From Betaproteobacteria bacterium (GTDB taxonomy: Bacteria > Pseudomonadota > Gammaproteobacteria > Burkholderiales > Rhodocyclaceae), in contig JACQAO010000004.1 of NCBI GenBank assembly GCA_016194935.1, positions 1 through 39,428 of the forward strand: DNA of 39,428 bases, written 5' to 3'. Both the position numbers and the translations under genes were made by a program. Positions 18,822 to 27,111 of the stretch are shown here, piece after piece; position 1 is the stretch's first letter, and each line of letters begins with the position of its first letter. Under the pieces are notes generated by a model. The model was not told the origin of the DNA. It worked only from the letters and a program-made list of their open reading frames with translations, and did no database searches.

Positions 18822-18836
18822 TCATGTTTATCAATT

Positions 18837-19481
18837 ATGCAATCCGCCACCCTCAAGAAAATTGTGATTCCCAAGACTGCGAAGACCGAAAAGACCGCAA
18901 AGACCGCGCGCGGCGCCGAAACTCGCGCACGCTTGCTGCAGGCCGCCGAGCAGGTGTTCGGCGGCAAGGGGTTTCACGCGGCATCGATTACGGAAATCAC
19001 TCAAGCAGCGCAAGTTTCCCAAGGGACGTTCTATATCTACTTCCACGACAAGGAAGGAGCGTTTCGGGCGCTGGTCGAGCACATGGGCCAGGCAATTCAG
19101 CACGTCATCAGAGAGAAAATCGCCGGCGTTCATTCCAGACTGGAGGCCGAACGCCTTGGCTTGCGGACTTTTCTGTCCTTTGTGGCCGAGCACAAGAATC
19201 TTTACCGTATCGTCCTCGAATCGCTCTTTGTCGATGAAGCGATCTATCGCAAATATTTCAGCGAATTCGGTGCGCTGTACCAAGGGCGTCTTGATGCCGC
19301 CGTCACGAACCACGAGATCAGCGCCGGCGATACAGAAGTGCGCGCCTGGTGCCTCATGGGCATCAGCCATTTCCTGGGGATGCGCTACAGCCTCTGGGAC
19401 AATCCGAAAGCGCGTGATCGGGTGGTGGATGCGGCCGCCGATTTCATTACCCACGGTTTGCAAGCGCGCAAGCGGAAATGA
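18837..19481 (+). CDS. TetR/AcrR family transcriptional regulator
   Basis: 214 residues. The N-terminal HTH is typical: TRARLLQAAEQVFGGKGFHAASITEITQAAQVSQGTFYIYFHDKEGAF. The C-terminal ligand domain is helical with IGISHFLGMRYSLW-type sequence as in fatty-acid-responsive TetR proteins. The first 25 residues contain a KTAKTEKTAKTA tract encoded by four 9-base units (18873-18908), so the start may be further in. No clear ribosome site precedes ATG 18837. The stop overlaps the enoyl-CoA hydratase start (ATGA), so it is co-expressed with, and probably regulates, the acyl-CoA genes. Confidence 0.92.
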   Translation: MQSATLKKIVIPKTAKTEKTAKTARGAETRARLLQAAEQVFGGKGFHAASITEITQAAQVSQGTFYIYFHDKEGAFRALVEHMGQAIQHVIREKIAGVHSRLEAERLGLRTFLSFVAEHKNLYRIVLESLFVDEAIYRKYFSEFGALYQGRLDAAVTNHEISAGDTEVRAWCLMGISHFLGMRYSLWDNPKARDRVVDAAADFITHGLQARKRK

Positions 19482-20275
19482 GCACATCGTCCGAATCCCT
19501 CGTGCTGCTGAATCGTGACGGCCCGGTGGCAAGGCTCACGCTGAACCGGTCGGCGCGGCACAACAGCCTGGTTCCTGAACTCTTGCAATCCTTGCTCGCG
19601 GCGTTGGATGCCTGCGCACAAGACGACAGTATTCGCGTGCTGGTGTTGTCTCATGCCGGCCCTTCGTTCTCGACGGGTGGTGATGTCCATGCCTTTCACC
19701 AACAAGGCGAGAAGATTGCCGAATACGCAGCCGAACTGGTCGGATTGCTCAATCAGGCCATCGTGCGCATGGCTTCGTTCAACAAACCGATCATCGCCGC
19801 AGTCGATGGCGCCGTGACCGGCGGCGCGCTGGGGCTGGTGCTGGCCTGCGACATCGTGCTGGTTTCCCCTCGGGCCAGTTTCACGCCCTATTACGTCGAT
19901 GTCGGCTTCAGCCCGGATGGCGGCTGGACCGCCATGTTGCCAACCTTGATCGGACTTGCCCGCGCCCGTTCGGTGCAATTATTGAACAGCCGCATCAGCG
20001 TTGAGCAGGCGCTTGCCTGGGGCATGGCCGCCAAGCTGGTTCCTTCCGATCAAATGCCGGACGAGGCGACTGCCACCGCTCAAGTCGTCGCGCGCAAAGT
20101 GATCGGCAGCGTTTGTAACACCCGCAGCTTGCTGCGCTTCGACCCGGCACGCCTGGCCGACGCGCTCGAGCGCGAGCGAACTTTGTTTGTACAGCAGATC
20201 GTCACTGAAGAAGCGCGAGAAGGCATGCAGCGTTTCCTGATCGGCAGGAGCCACCCTGCGCTTGCGTGTCCTTAA
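19478..20275 (+). CDS. Enoyl-CoA hydratase/isomerase family protein
   Basis: 265-residue crotonase. CoA-binding/oxyanion-hole motifs HAGPSFSTGGDVHAF and DGAVTGGALGLVLACDI are clear. In the active-site loop GFSPDGGW an Asp (147) is in the position of the acid/base in PaaG-type isomerases, where hydratases usually carry Glu, so isomerase or hydratase activity on a 2-enoyl-CoA-like substrate is likely. Cytoplasmic. Overlaps the TetR gene by ATGA; the exported propeller gene follows after 15 bases. The presence of a CoA ligase and a MaoC protein downstream places it in an acyl-CoA pathway of unknown substrate. Confidence 0.9.
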   Translation: MSTSSESLVLLNRDGPVARLTLNRSARHNSLVPELLQSLLAALDACAQDDSIRVLVLSHAGPSFSTGGDVHAFHQQGEKIAEYAAELVGLLNQAIVRMASFNKPIIAAVDGAVTGGALGLVLACDIVLVSPRASFTPYYVDVGFSPDGGWTAMLPTLIGLARARSVQLLNSRISVEQALAWGMAAKLVPSDQMPDEATATAQVVARKVIGSVCNTRSLLRFDPARLADALERERTLFVQQIVTEEAREGMQRFLIGRSHPALACP

Positions 20276-20290
20276 AGAAGGGGAACAACA

Positions 20291-22768
20291 ATGATAAATA
20301 CCACGTCATCCATGTGTAAAGGAATGCGCTGGGCCGCGTTGCTGGTTGGCCTGACTCTGACGCAATCAAGCCAGGCGCAACAGACATTCGCCGATGAAGA
20401 CCGTACAGCGGAGTTGGCATCCCAACCGGTGCATCAGCGTTACCAATTCAATACGCCCACCACCGTCACCTACGACAAGAACTCCATCAGCGGCGGTGCG
20501 GCGGCAACACGCGTCTATGTTGCCGACATGGGCAATCACCGGATTGTTGTGACGAATCTCAACGGACAGAAAATCGGCACGCTCGACGCCGCAGATACTT
20601 TGCGCGCCGCCGATAGCCCGGCCTCATCGGCGCCGCAAATCAAGGCCCCGCTTGGCATCTATTTCCTGTCCCAAAGCGAGGCAGTCGACTCCAGGCTGGC
20701 CGGGCTTTACGTCAACGATGTCGGCAGCCACAGCATCCACTTCTTTCGTTCCGACAGCACCGACGCGGACAAGTTTTACTACGTGAATTCCTTTGGGGTG
20801 AAGGGTTCCGGTACCGGTACGGAATTAAACGTGCCGCGCAACATGGTGGTCACGCCGCAAGGTTTGATTTATGTGTCGGACGAGTTCAATAACCGTATCA
20901 AGGGATTTCGCATTAATCCGAATGCCGCCTATGCGGTCACCTACATCACCACGGTGGGCTGGCAAGGCGGCACTGGACTTTATATTCCGACTGGCCCCAT
21001 CATTAAAGGCGTGGACAAGGACTACGGCGCAGACTCGACCAACTACGCAAGTTATAGCGGACAACCGGAAAAAATCAGCGGATTCAGAATTCCGCAGGGA
21101 ATGACCTACTGGCAGTCGCCGAGCGGCGCCCACACTTATCTGTTTGTGTGCGATAACGGCAGCAACCGCATCAAGATTTATGAGGTCAACCAAACCAGCG
21201 GCGCATTGACTTTGGTGGATATTCTTGGACGCTACCAGTCCGGCGGCGCCGCCCAGCATTTGAAACGCCCGCGCGGCGTGCGCACGGACAAAGACGGCAA
21301 TCTGTACGTTGCGGACACCTACAACGGACAAATCCTGAAATTCCCCAATCTGGGTACTGCGCAGGGAATCGTCAGTTACCGGAGCACTGCTTCCAGTGAC
21401 GCGACAGCGGCCTGGGCGTATGGCCATCTCGGCATCCAGCAGATCGAGTTACGCTCGCCGGCGACAGCAATAACGGAAGATGCCGCGTTCCAACTGCCTA
21501 ACGATGTCGTCCCGCTCGAAAACCTGGATGGCACGCCTTATCGTGAAAACATTTGGGCCGGCGGCTACTACTACACCAATCTCCCGGTGCTGCTGGTGAG
21601 CGATCCTGGCAACCATCGCATCAAGAAATGCTGGGCAGGCGCAACCAGCGCATTGATTGTGCGCTGTTCCGTGTCGGCGGGTGTCGGCGGCATGACCAGT
21701 AATGAATTCTGGGGTTATCCGCGCACGCTGGCCGGTCAACTGCACGCAGCTTCGGAGATGACTTATCTACAAAGCAATTCACGCGTGCTGGTCAGCGATA
21801 CGCCGAATACGCGCATCAACATGTATTCGCCAACCGGCACGTATCTCGGAAAATTTAGCGGCGGGGATATCAGTTACGGCGTCACCGGCATCAATGCCTT
21901 TGCGGTGACCGGGGGCGAGGAGGTAGCGGTGGCGGTGGCATCCGATATCACCTTGCCGTTTCCCTATACCGGCGACAGTTCGTTGCGCATTTACAGAGCT
22001 GACGGCACGTTGCGCTACATCTTCAATCTGAGCTATCGAACCACCGGCCTGGCCGTGCCAAAGATCGGCTTTCTCAACGCCAACTTCCCGGTCGCCTTGC
22101 ATGTGAAGAGCGAGAGCTTCGTCGATCAATTTTCAATCTACCTCACCAGCTTCGGCAATTATGCATGGAAGTTTTCGTATAACCGTTCGGCCGGCTCCTT
22201 GAATTATGCGTGGGCGTCCGGCGGTTCCGATGCAACCAAAGGCACCGATATCGGCGCCACTTGGGCGCTGGGAGCAAACTTCTATTTACAAGGCGCTGCG
22301 GGAACCTTCGACACAATCCAAAGCATTCTTGCCCTGAATAATCGCGTGTATGTAGTAGATCGCCGCAACCAGCGTATCCAGGCATTGAATCCTGTCAACG
22401 GCGCACTGCTCGGGAAAATCGGCAAGGGTGGCGGAACCTATGACCACGGCGGGAATATCGTCGCCGACGAATTCTTCCTGCCCGAAGGCATCGGCTTCGA
22501 CAGCGCGCAGCAGCGTCTGCTGATCGGCGACGGCTTCAATATGGTGGCCAAATCATTCTCCAATCCGGACAATTTCCCGGTTGACGCCAACGGCCAGATT
22601 CAGCCGACTTTCAACGGCTACTGGATGAATCCCACACTGGGAACCTGGCCTGGGGGATTGTTCGCAACCCAACAGGTACTTTCCGCAGCCGGCAAGATAT
22701 TTGTCAGTTCCCTGATAAGCAGTCGTGTCACCATATTCGATTGGACCAACCTTAACCCGGCGCCTTGA
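20291..22768 (+). CDS. Exported NHL-repeat beta-propeller protein
   Basis: 825 residues. Signal peptide (MRWAALLVGLTLTQSSQAQ, cleavage after AQA). At least six NHL-type blades are visible, each like RVYVADMGNHRIVV, LIYVSDEFNNRIKGF, NLYVADTYNGQILKF, LLVSDPGNHRIKK, VLVSDTPNTRINMYS and RVYVVDRRNQRIQAL. No enzymatic signature or membrane anchor was found. It would be periplasmic or secreted and could bind a polymer, a glycan or a partner protein. AAGGGG lies about 7 bases before the ATG, 15 bases after the enoyl-CoA hydratase stop, so it belongs to that operon. Its combination with cytoplasmic acyl-CoA enzymes is unusual and its role is unknown. Confidence 0.88.
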   Translation: MINTTSSMCKGMRWAALLVGLTLTQSSQAQQTFADEDRTAELASQPVHQRYQFNTPTTVTYDKNSISGGAAATRVYVADMGNHRIVVTNLNGQKIGTLDAADTLRAADSPASSAPQIKAPLGIYFLSQSEAVDSRLAGLYVNDVGSHSIHFFRSDSTDADKFYYVNSFGVKGSGTGTELNVPRNMVVTPQGLIYVSDEFNNRIKGFRINPNAAYAVTYITTVGWQGGTGLYIPTGPIIKGVDKDYGADSTNYASYSGQPEKISGFRIPQGMTYWQSPSGAHTYLFVCDNGSNRIKIYEVNQTSGALTLVDILGRYQSGGAAQHLKRPRGVRTDKDGNLYVADTYNGQILKFPNLGTAQGIVSYRSTASSDATAAWAYGHLGIQQIELRSPATAITEDAAFQLPNDVVPLENLDGTPYRENIWAGGYYYTNLPVLLVSDPGNHRIKKCWAGATSALIVRCSVSAGVGGMTSNEFWGYPRTLAGQLHAASEMTYLQSNSRVLVSDTPNTRINMYSPTGTYLGKFSGGDISYGVTGINAFAVTGGEEVAVAVASDITLPFPYTGDSSLRIYRADGTLRYIFNLSYRTTGLAVPKIGFLNANFPVALHVKSESFVDQFSIYLTSFGNYAWKFSYNRSAGSLNYAWASGGSDATKGTDIGATWALGANFYLQGAAGTFDTIQSILALNNRVYVVDRRNQRIQALNPVNGALLGKIGKGGGTYDHGGNIVADEFFLPEGIGFDSAQQRLLIGDGFNMVAKSFSNPDNFPVDANGQIQPTFNGYWMNPTLGTWPGGLFATQQVLSAAGKIFVSSLISSRVTIFDWTNLNPAP

Positions 22769-22855
22769 GGCCCGGCCCCGGAAATTCTGACAAAAAGATA
22801 AGCGATAGCCCTGCTTACCCAACGGCCATGAAACGGCCAAAACAGGAGCAATAGG

Positions 22856-23060
22856 ATGACAGCAAGAAAGAGAAGGAGCCACACAGCGAAATTCAGGGCT
22901 GGGGTGGCATTCGCCGCGCTGAAGGGCGACAAGGTGTTATCGGGGTTAGCCCGGCAATGCTGGATTCTCCCCCTGGCGCGCTTCACGGCCTACTATGCGC
23001 CACAGCCCACCTCGGCGGAAGACCCGGCGCTGATGCGCCGCAGCGCAGCGGTGAGTTGCA
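22856..23060 (+). pseudogene. Internally deleted IS3-family transposase remnant
   Basis: ATG 22856, with a ribosome site AGGAGCAATAGG, opens a frame beginning TARKRRSHTAKFRAGVAFAALKGDKVLSGLA, the usual start of IS3-family OrfA. After about 35 residues it switches to AYYAPQPTSAEDPALMRR, which resembles a piece from the front part of OrfB (typical YYxPxPxSAEDLALMRR). The middle of both orfs is thus deleted. Catalytic DDE residues are absent, so it cannot be active. No convincing terminal inverted repeats were found. Confidence 0.7.
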
Positions 23061-23214
23061 TCTTGAGCGCTTCTTCGCCGGCAGACTGATACCCTTGTAT
23101 GCTTAGCTTGCAAGCTTTGCATTTCATAATACATGAAGACCGAGAGAGGGCTGTCGTGCTGAAACCACCCGCCATTCCACTTGGTTGGTAAAGTCCGCCA
23201 GCGCAACGCAGGGC

Positions 23215-23319
23215 TTGCCGCTGCTGTTTGCGCTGTTGTAGCTCGGCATCCTGTTTGTGCTGTCAGTGTATTTTTTTCCGACCGGCATCGTAGGCAAACT
23301 ACGCACCAAGCAATCATAG
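23215..23319 (+). pseudogene. Likely C-terminal remnant of a LivM-type branched-chain amino acid permease
   Basis: The frame reads LPLLFALL, an in-frame TAG (23239-23241), then LGILFVLSVYFFPTGIVGKLRTKQS and a TAG at 23317-23319. The hydrophobic helix followed by FFP.GIVG is the characteristic end of LivM permeases. Only about 34 codons remain. It ends 15 bases before the CoA-ligase gene, as a transporter gene would in an operon. Short match, so moderate confidence. Confidence 0.45.
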
Positions 23320-23334
23320 CTCGGAGGATTTCGC

Positions 23335-24930
23335 ATGTACGTCATAGACTGGTTGCACAAACAAGCCATGCTGAGACCGGACAAGGTCGCCATGGTGGAT
23401 TTGGCCAGTGGCCGCGAGATCACGTATCGTCAATTCGATGAAAGGGCAAGCCGCTTCGCCGAGTATTTAGTCGCATCGTGCAAACTTGTTCCAGGCGAGC
23501 GTGTGGCGGTGCTTGCGTACAATAGCTCCGACTACCTGGAAATGCTCCATGGCTGCGCCAAGGCAGGCATGATCATGGTTTGCCTGAATTGGCGCCTGCC
23601 GGCGGCAGAACTGCTCCCGATCCTGGAAGACGCGGACCCCGCACTGCTGGTCTATGGCAGCGCGTTTGCCGCAACTGCTGCAAGCGTGTTGTCACAGTTG
23701 CCGCGCTTGCAGGGCTCCCGCGCAGTGGTGATCGGCGCGGCTAACGCGGCGAATGGGACGAGTGGGACGAATGGGACGAATCCACTCGATTATGAAACCT
23801 GCCTCGCATGCGCCACTGGCCGCGTGATCGAGATGCCGCCGCGTGGCATGAACGACATCTGGCATCTGCTCTACACCTCCGGCACGACCGGCAAACCCAA
23901 GGGCGTGATTCAGACCTACGGCATGGTGTTCTTCAACGCAGTCAATAGCATGTTGGCGACGCAGTTATCCTGCGACGATGTGCTCCTCAATGTGCTGCCG
24001 TTCTTCCATACCGGGGGACTCAATCTTTACGCCAATCCGGTACTCCATGCCGGCGGCACGGTGTACATCATGCAGCAATTCGACGCCGGCGCCACCATCG
24101 AATTGCTGGAGTGCAAAGTCACCCTGTTCCTGGGCGTGCCGGCCGTTTATCTGCTTATGAGCCAGCATCCGCGCTTCGTTGACGCGCAGTTTCAAACGAT
24201 GCGCCATTGGTCCGCCGGCGGTTCGCCGATGCCGCGGAATTTGTTCGACCAATACCTTGCCAAGGACGTGACCATTTGCTTCGGTTTTGGCATGACGGAA
24301 ACCGGTCCCACTGTTTTCATCTGCGACGAGGCCATCGCGCGCACGAAAATCGGCTCTATCGGGAAACCCGTAGGCTCCATGCTGACCCGCGTGGTGCGGC
24401 CGGATGGAAGTGCTGCCAGCCCCAATGAGCGTGGCGAACTGTGGATCAAAGGACCCGGCATCACGCCTGGTTACTGGAACATGCCGGCGGCAACCGCAGC
24501 CACAATCGTCGACGGCTGGCTGCATTCCGGCGACATTGCCTATGTCGATGAGGACGGCGATTACTACATCGTCGACCGGGTCAAGGATATGTACATCTCT
24601 GGCGCGGAGAATGTGTATCCGGCGGAAGTGGAAAATGTGCTGTACCAGATGCCGCAGGTCGCCGATGTCGCCGTCATCGGCGTGGAGGACGAAACATGGG
24701 GCGAAGCCGGCGCTGCCGTGGTGGTTCTCAAACCGGATCAAACACTCGGCGCGCATGATGTGCAGGATTTTTGCCGTACCCGCTTGTCAGGCTACAAGAT
24801 ACCCAAGCATGTGGCATTTTTGAGCGCGCTGCCGCGTACGCCTTCGGGTAAGGTGGAGAAACACAAATTGCGGAGCCAATTTGCCAATCTCGGTCAATCC
24901 GGATCCGGATCCGGAAAGGTACCCCAGTGA
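23335..24930 (+). CDS. Acyl-CoA ligase (AMP-forming)
   Basis: 531 residues of the ANL superfamily. ATP/phosphate loop YTSGTTGKPKG (180-190), A5 motif FGFGMTETGP, A7 DGWLHSGDIAYVDEDG, A8 DRVKDMYISGAENVYPAEVE, and the catalytic Lys in RTPSGKVEKHKL near residue 512. It activates a carboxylic acid to an acyl-AMP and then an acyl-CoA; the chain type cannot be read from sequence, but the A8 wording is close to medium/long-chain fatty-acyl-CoA ligases. GGAGGA lies 7 bases before ATG 23335. A 9-base tandem array (23752-23781) encodes NGTSGTNGTN in a surface loop. Its stop overlaps the MaoC gene. Confidence 0.94.
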   Translation: MYVIDWLHKQAMLRPDKVAMVDLASGREITYRQFDERASRFAEYLVASCKLVPGERVAVLAYNSSDYLEMLHGCAKAGMIMVCLNWRLPAAELLPILEDADPALLVYGSAFAATAASVLSQLPRLQGSRAVVIGAANAANGTSGTNGTNPLDYETCLACATGRVIEMPPRGMNDIWHLLYTSGTTGKPKGVIQTYGMVFFNAVNSMLATQLSCDDVLLNVLPFFHTGGLNLYANPVLHAGGTVYIMQQFDAGATIELLECKVTLFLGVPAVYLLMSQHPRFVDAQFQTMRHWSAGGSPMPRNLFDQYLAKDVTICFGFGMTETGPTVFICDEAIARTKIGSIGKPVGSMLTRVVRPDGSAASPNERGELWIKGPGITPGYWNMPAATAATIVDGWLHSGDIAYVDEDGDYYIVDRVKDMYISGAENVYPAEVENVLYQMPQVADVAVIGVEDETWGEAGAAVVVLKPDQTLGAHDVQDFCRTRLSGYKIPKHVAFLSALPRTPSGKVEKHKLRSQFANLGQSGSGSGKVPQ

Positions 24931-25838
24931 CACATGCCGATTTTGGTTTTCACCGCGTTCTCAGTCAAGTCGATTTCGATCGTTTCGCCCGATTGAGCGG
25001 CGACGACAATCCTATCCACTGCGATCCGTCATTCGCCCGGAACAGCCACTTCGGGGCCACGGTCTCGCATGGCATGTTCCTTTACAGCCTCATCTACAAG
25101 GCATTGGCTGAAACCATGAGCGATCCGGGCGCTTTGCAAGTGGAGCAGGAGTTGATGTTCCCGAATCCGGGTTTTGCGGGGGATGACATCGACGTACGGG
25201 TGACGCATCTCGAGACCGGGCAAGACGGCAGCCTGTGTTTCGCCACATCGGCTGGCAAGCAGGTGAACGGCGAACGGATCATCACAGCCGAGGGGCGCGC
25301 GCGCGTCATTCCCTCCTGCTCGCGTGCGGCATTCGCCGCCTACGCAAGCAGCCAGACGGCCACGGACGTTGCATCGGCGCATGGCGACGCGACACTCTAC
25401 GGGCTGCAGCCCGGCATGCGTGCATTGACGGAACGCACGTTCACCGCCGCAGATCTAGCTGAATACGCCGACCTGACGGGAGACTGCAACCCGCTGCATT
25501 TTGATCCCGACTGGGCCAAGCGGCACGGCTTTACAGGCTGTCTGGTACCCGCACCGTTGTTGTCGAGCATGTTTTCCGCTTTGCTCGGCACACGTTTGCC
25601 CGGTCGCGGCACCGGCTGGATGAAGCAAAAACTCCGGTTCGTGTCGCCGGCATACCTCGACGAACAAATTACGGCGCAAGTCGAAATCATCCGGCTGCGC
25701 GGCGCAAAAGAATTGGTCAATCTGGCCACGACACTCACCGGCGCCGATGGGCGCGTGGTCTGCATTGGCGAAGCCTTGGTGCTGGTGCGCAATCTGGAGC
25801 TGTTGCGCGAGGGCCGGATTTTTTCACTGAATCAGTAA
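24927..25838 (+). CDS. Double-hotdog MaoC-like (R)-enoyl-CoA hydratase
   Basis: 303 residues, GTG start overlapping the ligase stop (GTGA). Two hotdog halves, each with the hydratase motif: D26-D-N-P-I-H31 in LSGDDNPIHCDPSFARNSHFG and D186-C-N-P-L-H191 in LTGDCNPLHFDPDWAKRHGF. Single-domain PhaJ enzymes carry one such motif and many didomain proteins keep it in only one half, so two intact copies are notable. Likely hydrates a 2-enoyl-CoA to the (R)-3-hydroxyacyl-CoA. Works with the ligase and crotonase upstream. Last gene of the island before dacC. Confidence 0.9.
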   Translation: MTHADFGFHRVLSQVDFDRFARLSGDDNPIHCDPSFARNSHFGATVSHGMFLYSLIYKALAETMSDPGALQVEQELMFPNPGFAGDDIDVRVTHLETGQDGSLCFATSAGKQVNGERIITAEGRARVIPSCSRAAFAAYASSQTATDVASAHGDATLYGLQPGMRALTERTFTAADLAEYADLTGDCNPLHFDPDWAKRHGFTGCLVPAPLLSSMFSALLGTRLPGRGTGWMKQKLRFVSPAYLDEQITAQVEIIRLRGAKELVNLATTLTGADGRVVCIGEALVLVRNLELLREGRIFSLNQ

Positions 25839-25918
25839 GGGCGAAAGGCACAGGCTATTCAAAACAGGGAAAAGACAAAGTCATGTCTTGCTGATCGGGT
25901 GGCCGAGAAAAGCGCCGC

Positions 25919-25927
25919 TGTTATAAT
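25919..25927 (+). promoter_or_regulatory. Extended -10 promoter for dacC
   Basis: TG-T-TATAAT is a perfect extended -10 element 38 bases before the dacC ATG. No good -35 hexamer is seen at the right distance, which extended -10 promoters can do without. It would let the dacC-lip block be transcribed independently of the upstream island. Confidence 0.5.
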
Positions 25928-25965
25928 TCAGATTTTCCAGACGTTCCGACCCGGCTGTTTCGTCC

Positions 25966-27102
25966 ATGCGCGCACTGTTGATACTGATTTCCCTGCTGTC
26001 TTCATCCTCCGCCCAAGCGCAGCCCGCCCCCCAACCCCCGGCAATCTCGGCTCGCTCCTGGCTGCTGCTGGATTTCGGCTCCGGCCAGGAACTGGCCAGC
26101 GGCAATGCCGATGCGCGCATCGAGCCTGCCTCGCTGACCAAGTTGATGACGGCTTACCTGTCATTCGAGGCGCTCAAGCAGGGGCAGATCAAACCCGATC
26201 AGATCGTGCCGGTATCCGAACGCGCCTGGAAAGCGCAAGGTTCGCGCATGTTCATCGAGCCGAAGCGCCCGGTGACGGTGGATGAGTTGCTGCATGGCGT
26301 GATTGTGCAATCGGGCAACGACGCCAGTATCGCCATGGCGGAGCTGATCGCCGGTTCTGAAGAAGCCTTCGTGCTGTCGATGAACCGCGAGGCGCAACGA
26401 CTGGGCCTGACCAACACCCACTTCGTCAATGCCACCGGCCTGCCCGATCCGCAACACTATTCGACGGCGCGCGACCTGGCACGGCTGGCAGCCGCATTGA
26501 TCCGGGATTTTCCGAACGACTATCCGCTGTATTCGATCAAGGAATACAGCTACAACAAGATCACCCAGAATAATCGCAACCGCCTGTTATGGCTCGACCC
26601 GCATGTGGATGGCGTCAAGACCGGGCATACCGATAGCGCCGGCTATTGCCTGATCGCCTCGGCCAAACGCGATTCACGGCGGCTGCTGACGGTGCTGCTG
26701 GGGGCGGACTCCGATGGGGCGCGCACCCAGGAATCGCAAAAGCTGCTCAACTACGGCTTCCAGTTCTATGACGGCGTCAAACTTTACGACGCCAACCAGG
26801 CAGTGTCGCAACTGCGCGTCTTCAAGGGCGCGCAAAACAATGTCAAGGCCGGTTTCGTGAATGGACTGAGCCTGTCGGTGCCGAAGGGGCAAGCAGCCCA
26901 GCTCAAGGTGCAACTGGTCAGCCAGCAGCCGTTGCTGGCGCCTGTCAACCAGGGCCAGCGGGTCGCCACCCTGAAGCTGTTTCTCGGCAGCGGAGAGGAG
27001 CAGCGTCCCTGGGGAGAGTATCCGGTGGTAGCGCTGGAAGCGGTGCCGGTGGCCGGAATTTTCGGGCGTGCCTGGGATACTTTGCGCCTGTGGTTTGAAT
27101 AG
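25966..27102 (+). CDS. dacC: D-alanyl-D-alanine carboxypeptidase (PBP5/6 family)
   Basis: 378 residues. Signal peptide (MRALLILISLLSSSSAQAQ), then penicillin-binding motifs Ser56-x-x-Lys59 (ASLTKL), SGN (VQSGNDAS) and KTG (DGVKTGHTD), the PBP5 C-terminal beta domain and an amphipathic C-terminal helix (GIFGRAWDTLRLWFE) for membrane attachment. It removes the terminal D-Ala of the peptidoglycan stem. The symbol could equally be dacA. No strong ribosome site is visible. Followed after 9 bases by the D-amino acid aminotransferase gene. Confidence 0.95.
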   Translation: MRALLILISLLSSSSAQAQPAPQPPAISARSWLLLDFGSGQELASGNADARIEPASLTKLMTAYLSFEALKQGQIKPDQIVPVSERAWKAQGSRMFIEPKRPVTVDELLHGVIVQSGNDASIAMAELIAGSEEAFVLSMNREAQRLGLTNTHFVNATGLPDPQHYSTARDLARLAAALIRDFPNDYPLYSIKEYSYNKITQNNRNRLLWLDPHVDGVKTGHTDSAGYCLIASAKRDSRRLLTVLLGADSDGARTQESQKLLNYGFQFYDGVKLYDANQAVSQLRVFKGAQNNVKAGFVNGLSLSVPKGQAAQLKVQLVSQQPLLAPVNQGQRVATLKLFLGSGEEQRPWGEYPVVALEAVPVAGIFGRAWDTLRLWFE

Positions 27103-27111
27103 GGGGCTGCT

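Larger units (their letters stand above)
22769..23334. other. 566-base decayed stretch between NHL and ligase genes
   Basis: This gap holds no intact gene. It contains an IS3-family remnant (22856-23060) and a short sequence resembling the C-terminal end of a LivM-type permease (23215-23319). Around 23104-23115 there is the palindrome AGCTTGCAAGCT. The rest shows nothing recognisable. Confidence 0.6.

Noticed and set aside
22769..23110. Terminal inverted repeats for the IS3 remnant
   Set aside because: No matching pair could be found by eye, so the boundaries were limited to the coding remnant.
22993..23175. 60-codon minus-strand frame with a CKAC motif in the decayed stretch
   Set aside because: It overlaps the IS3 remnant antisense, and no domain could be recognised.
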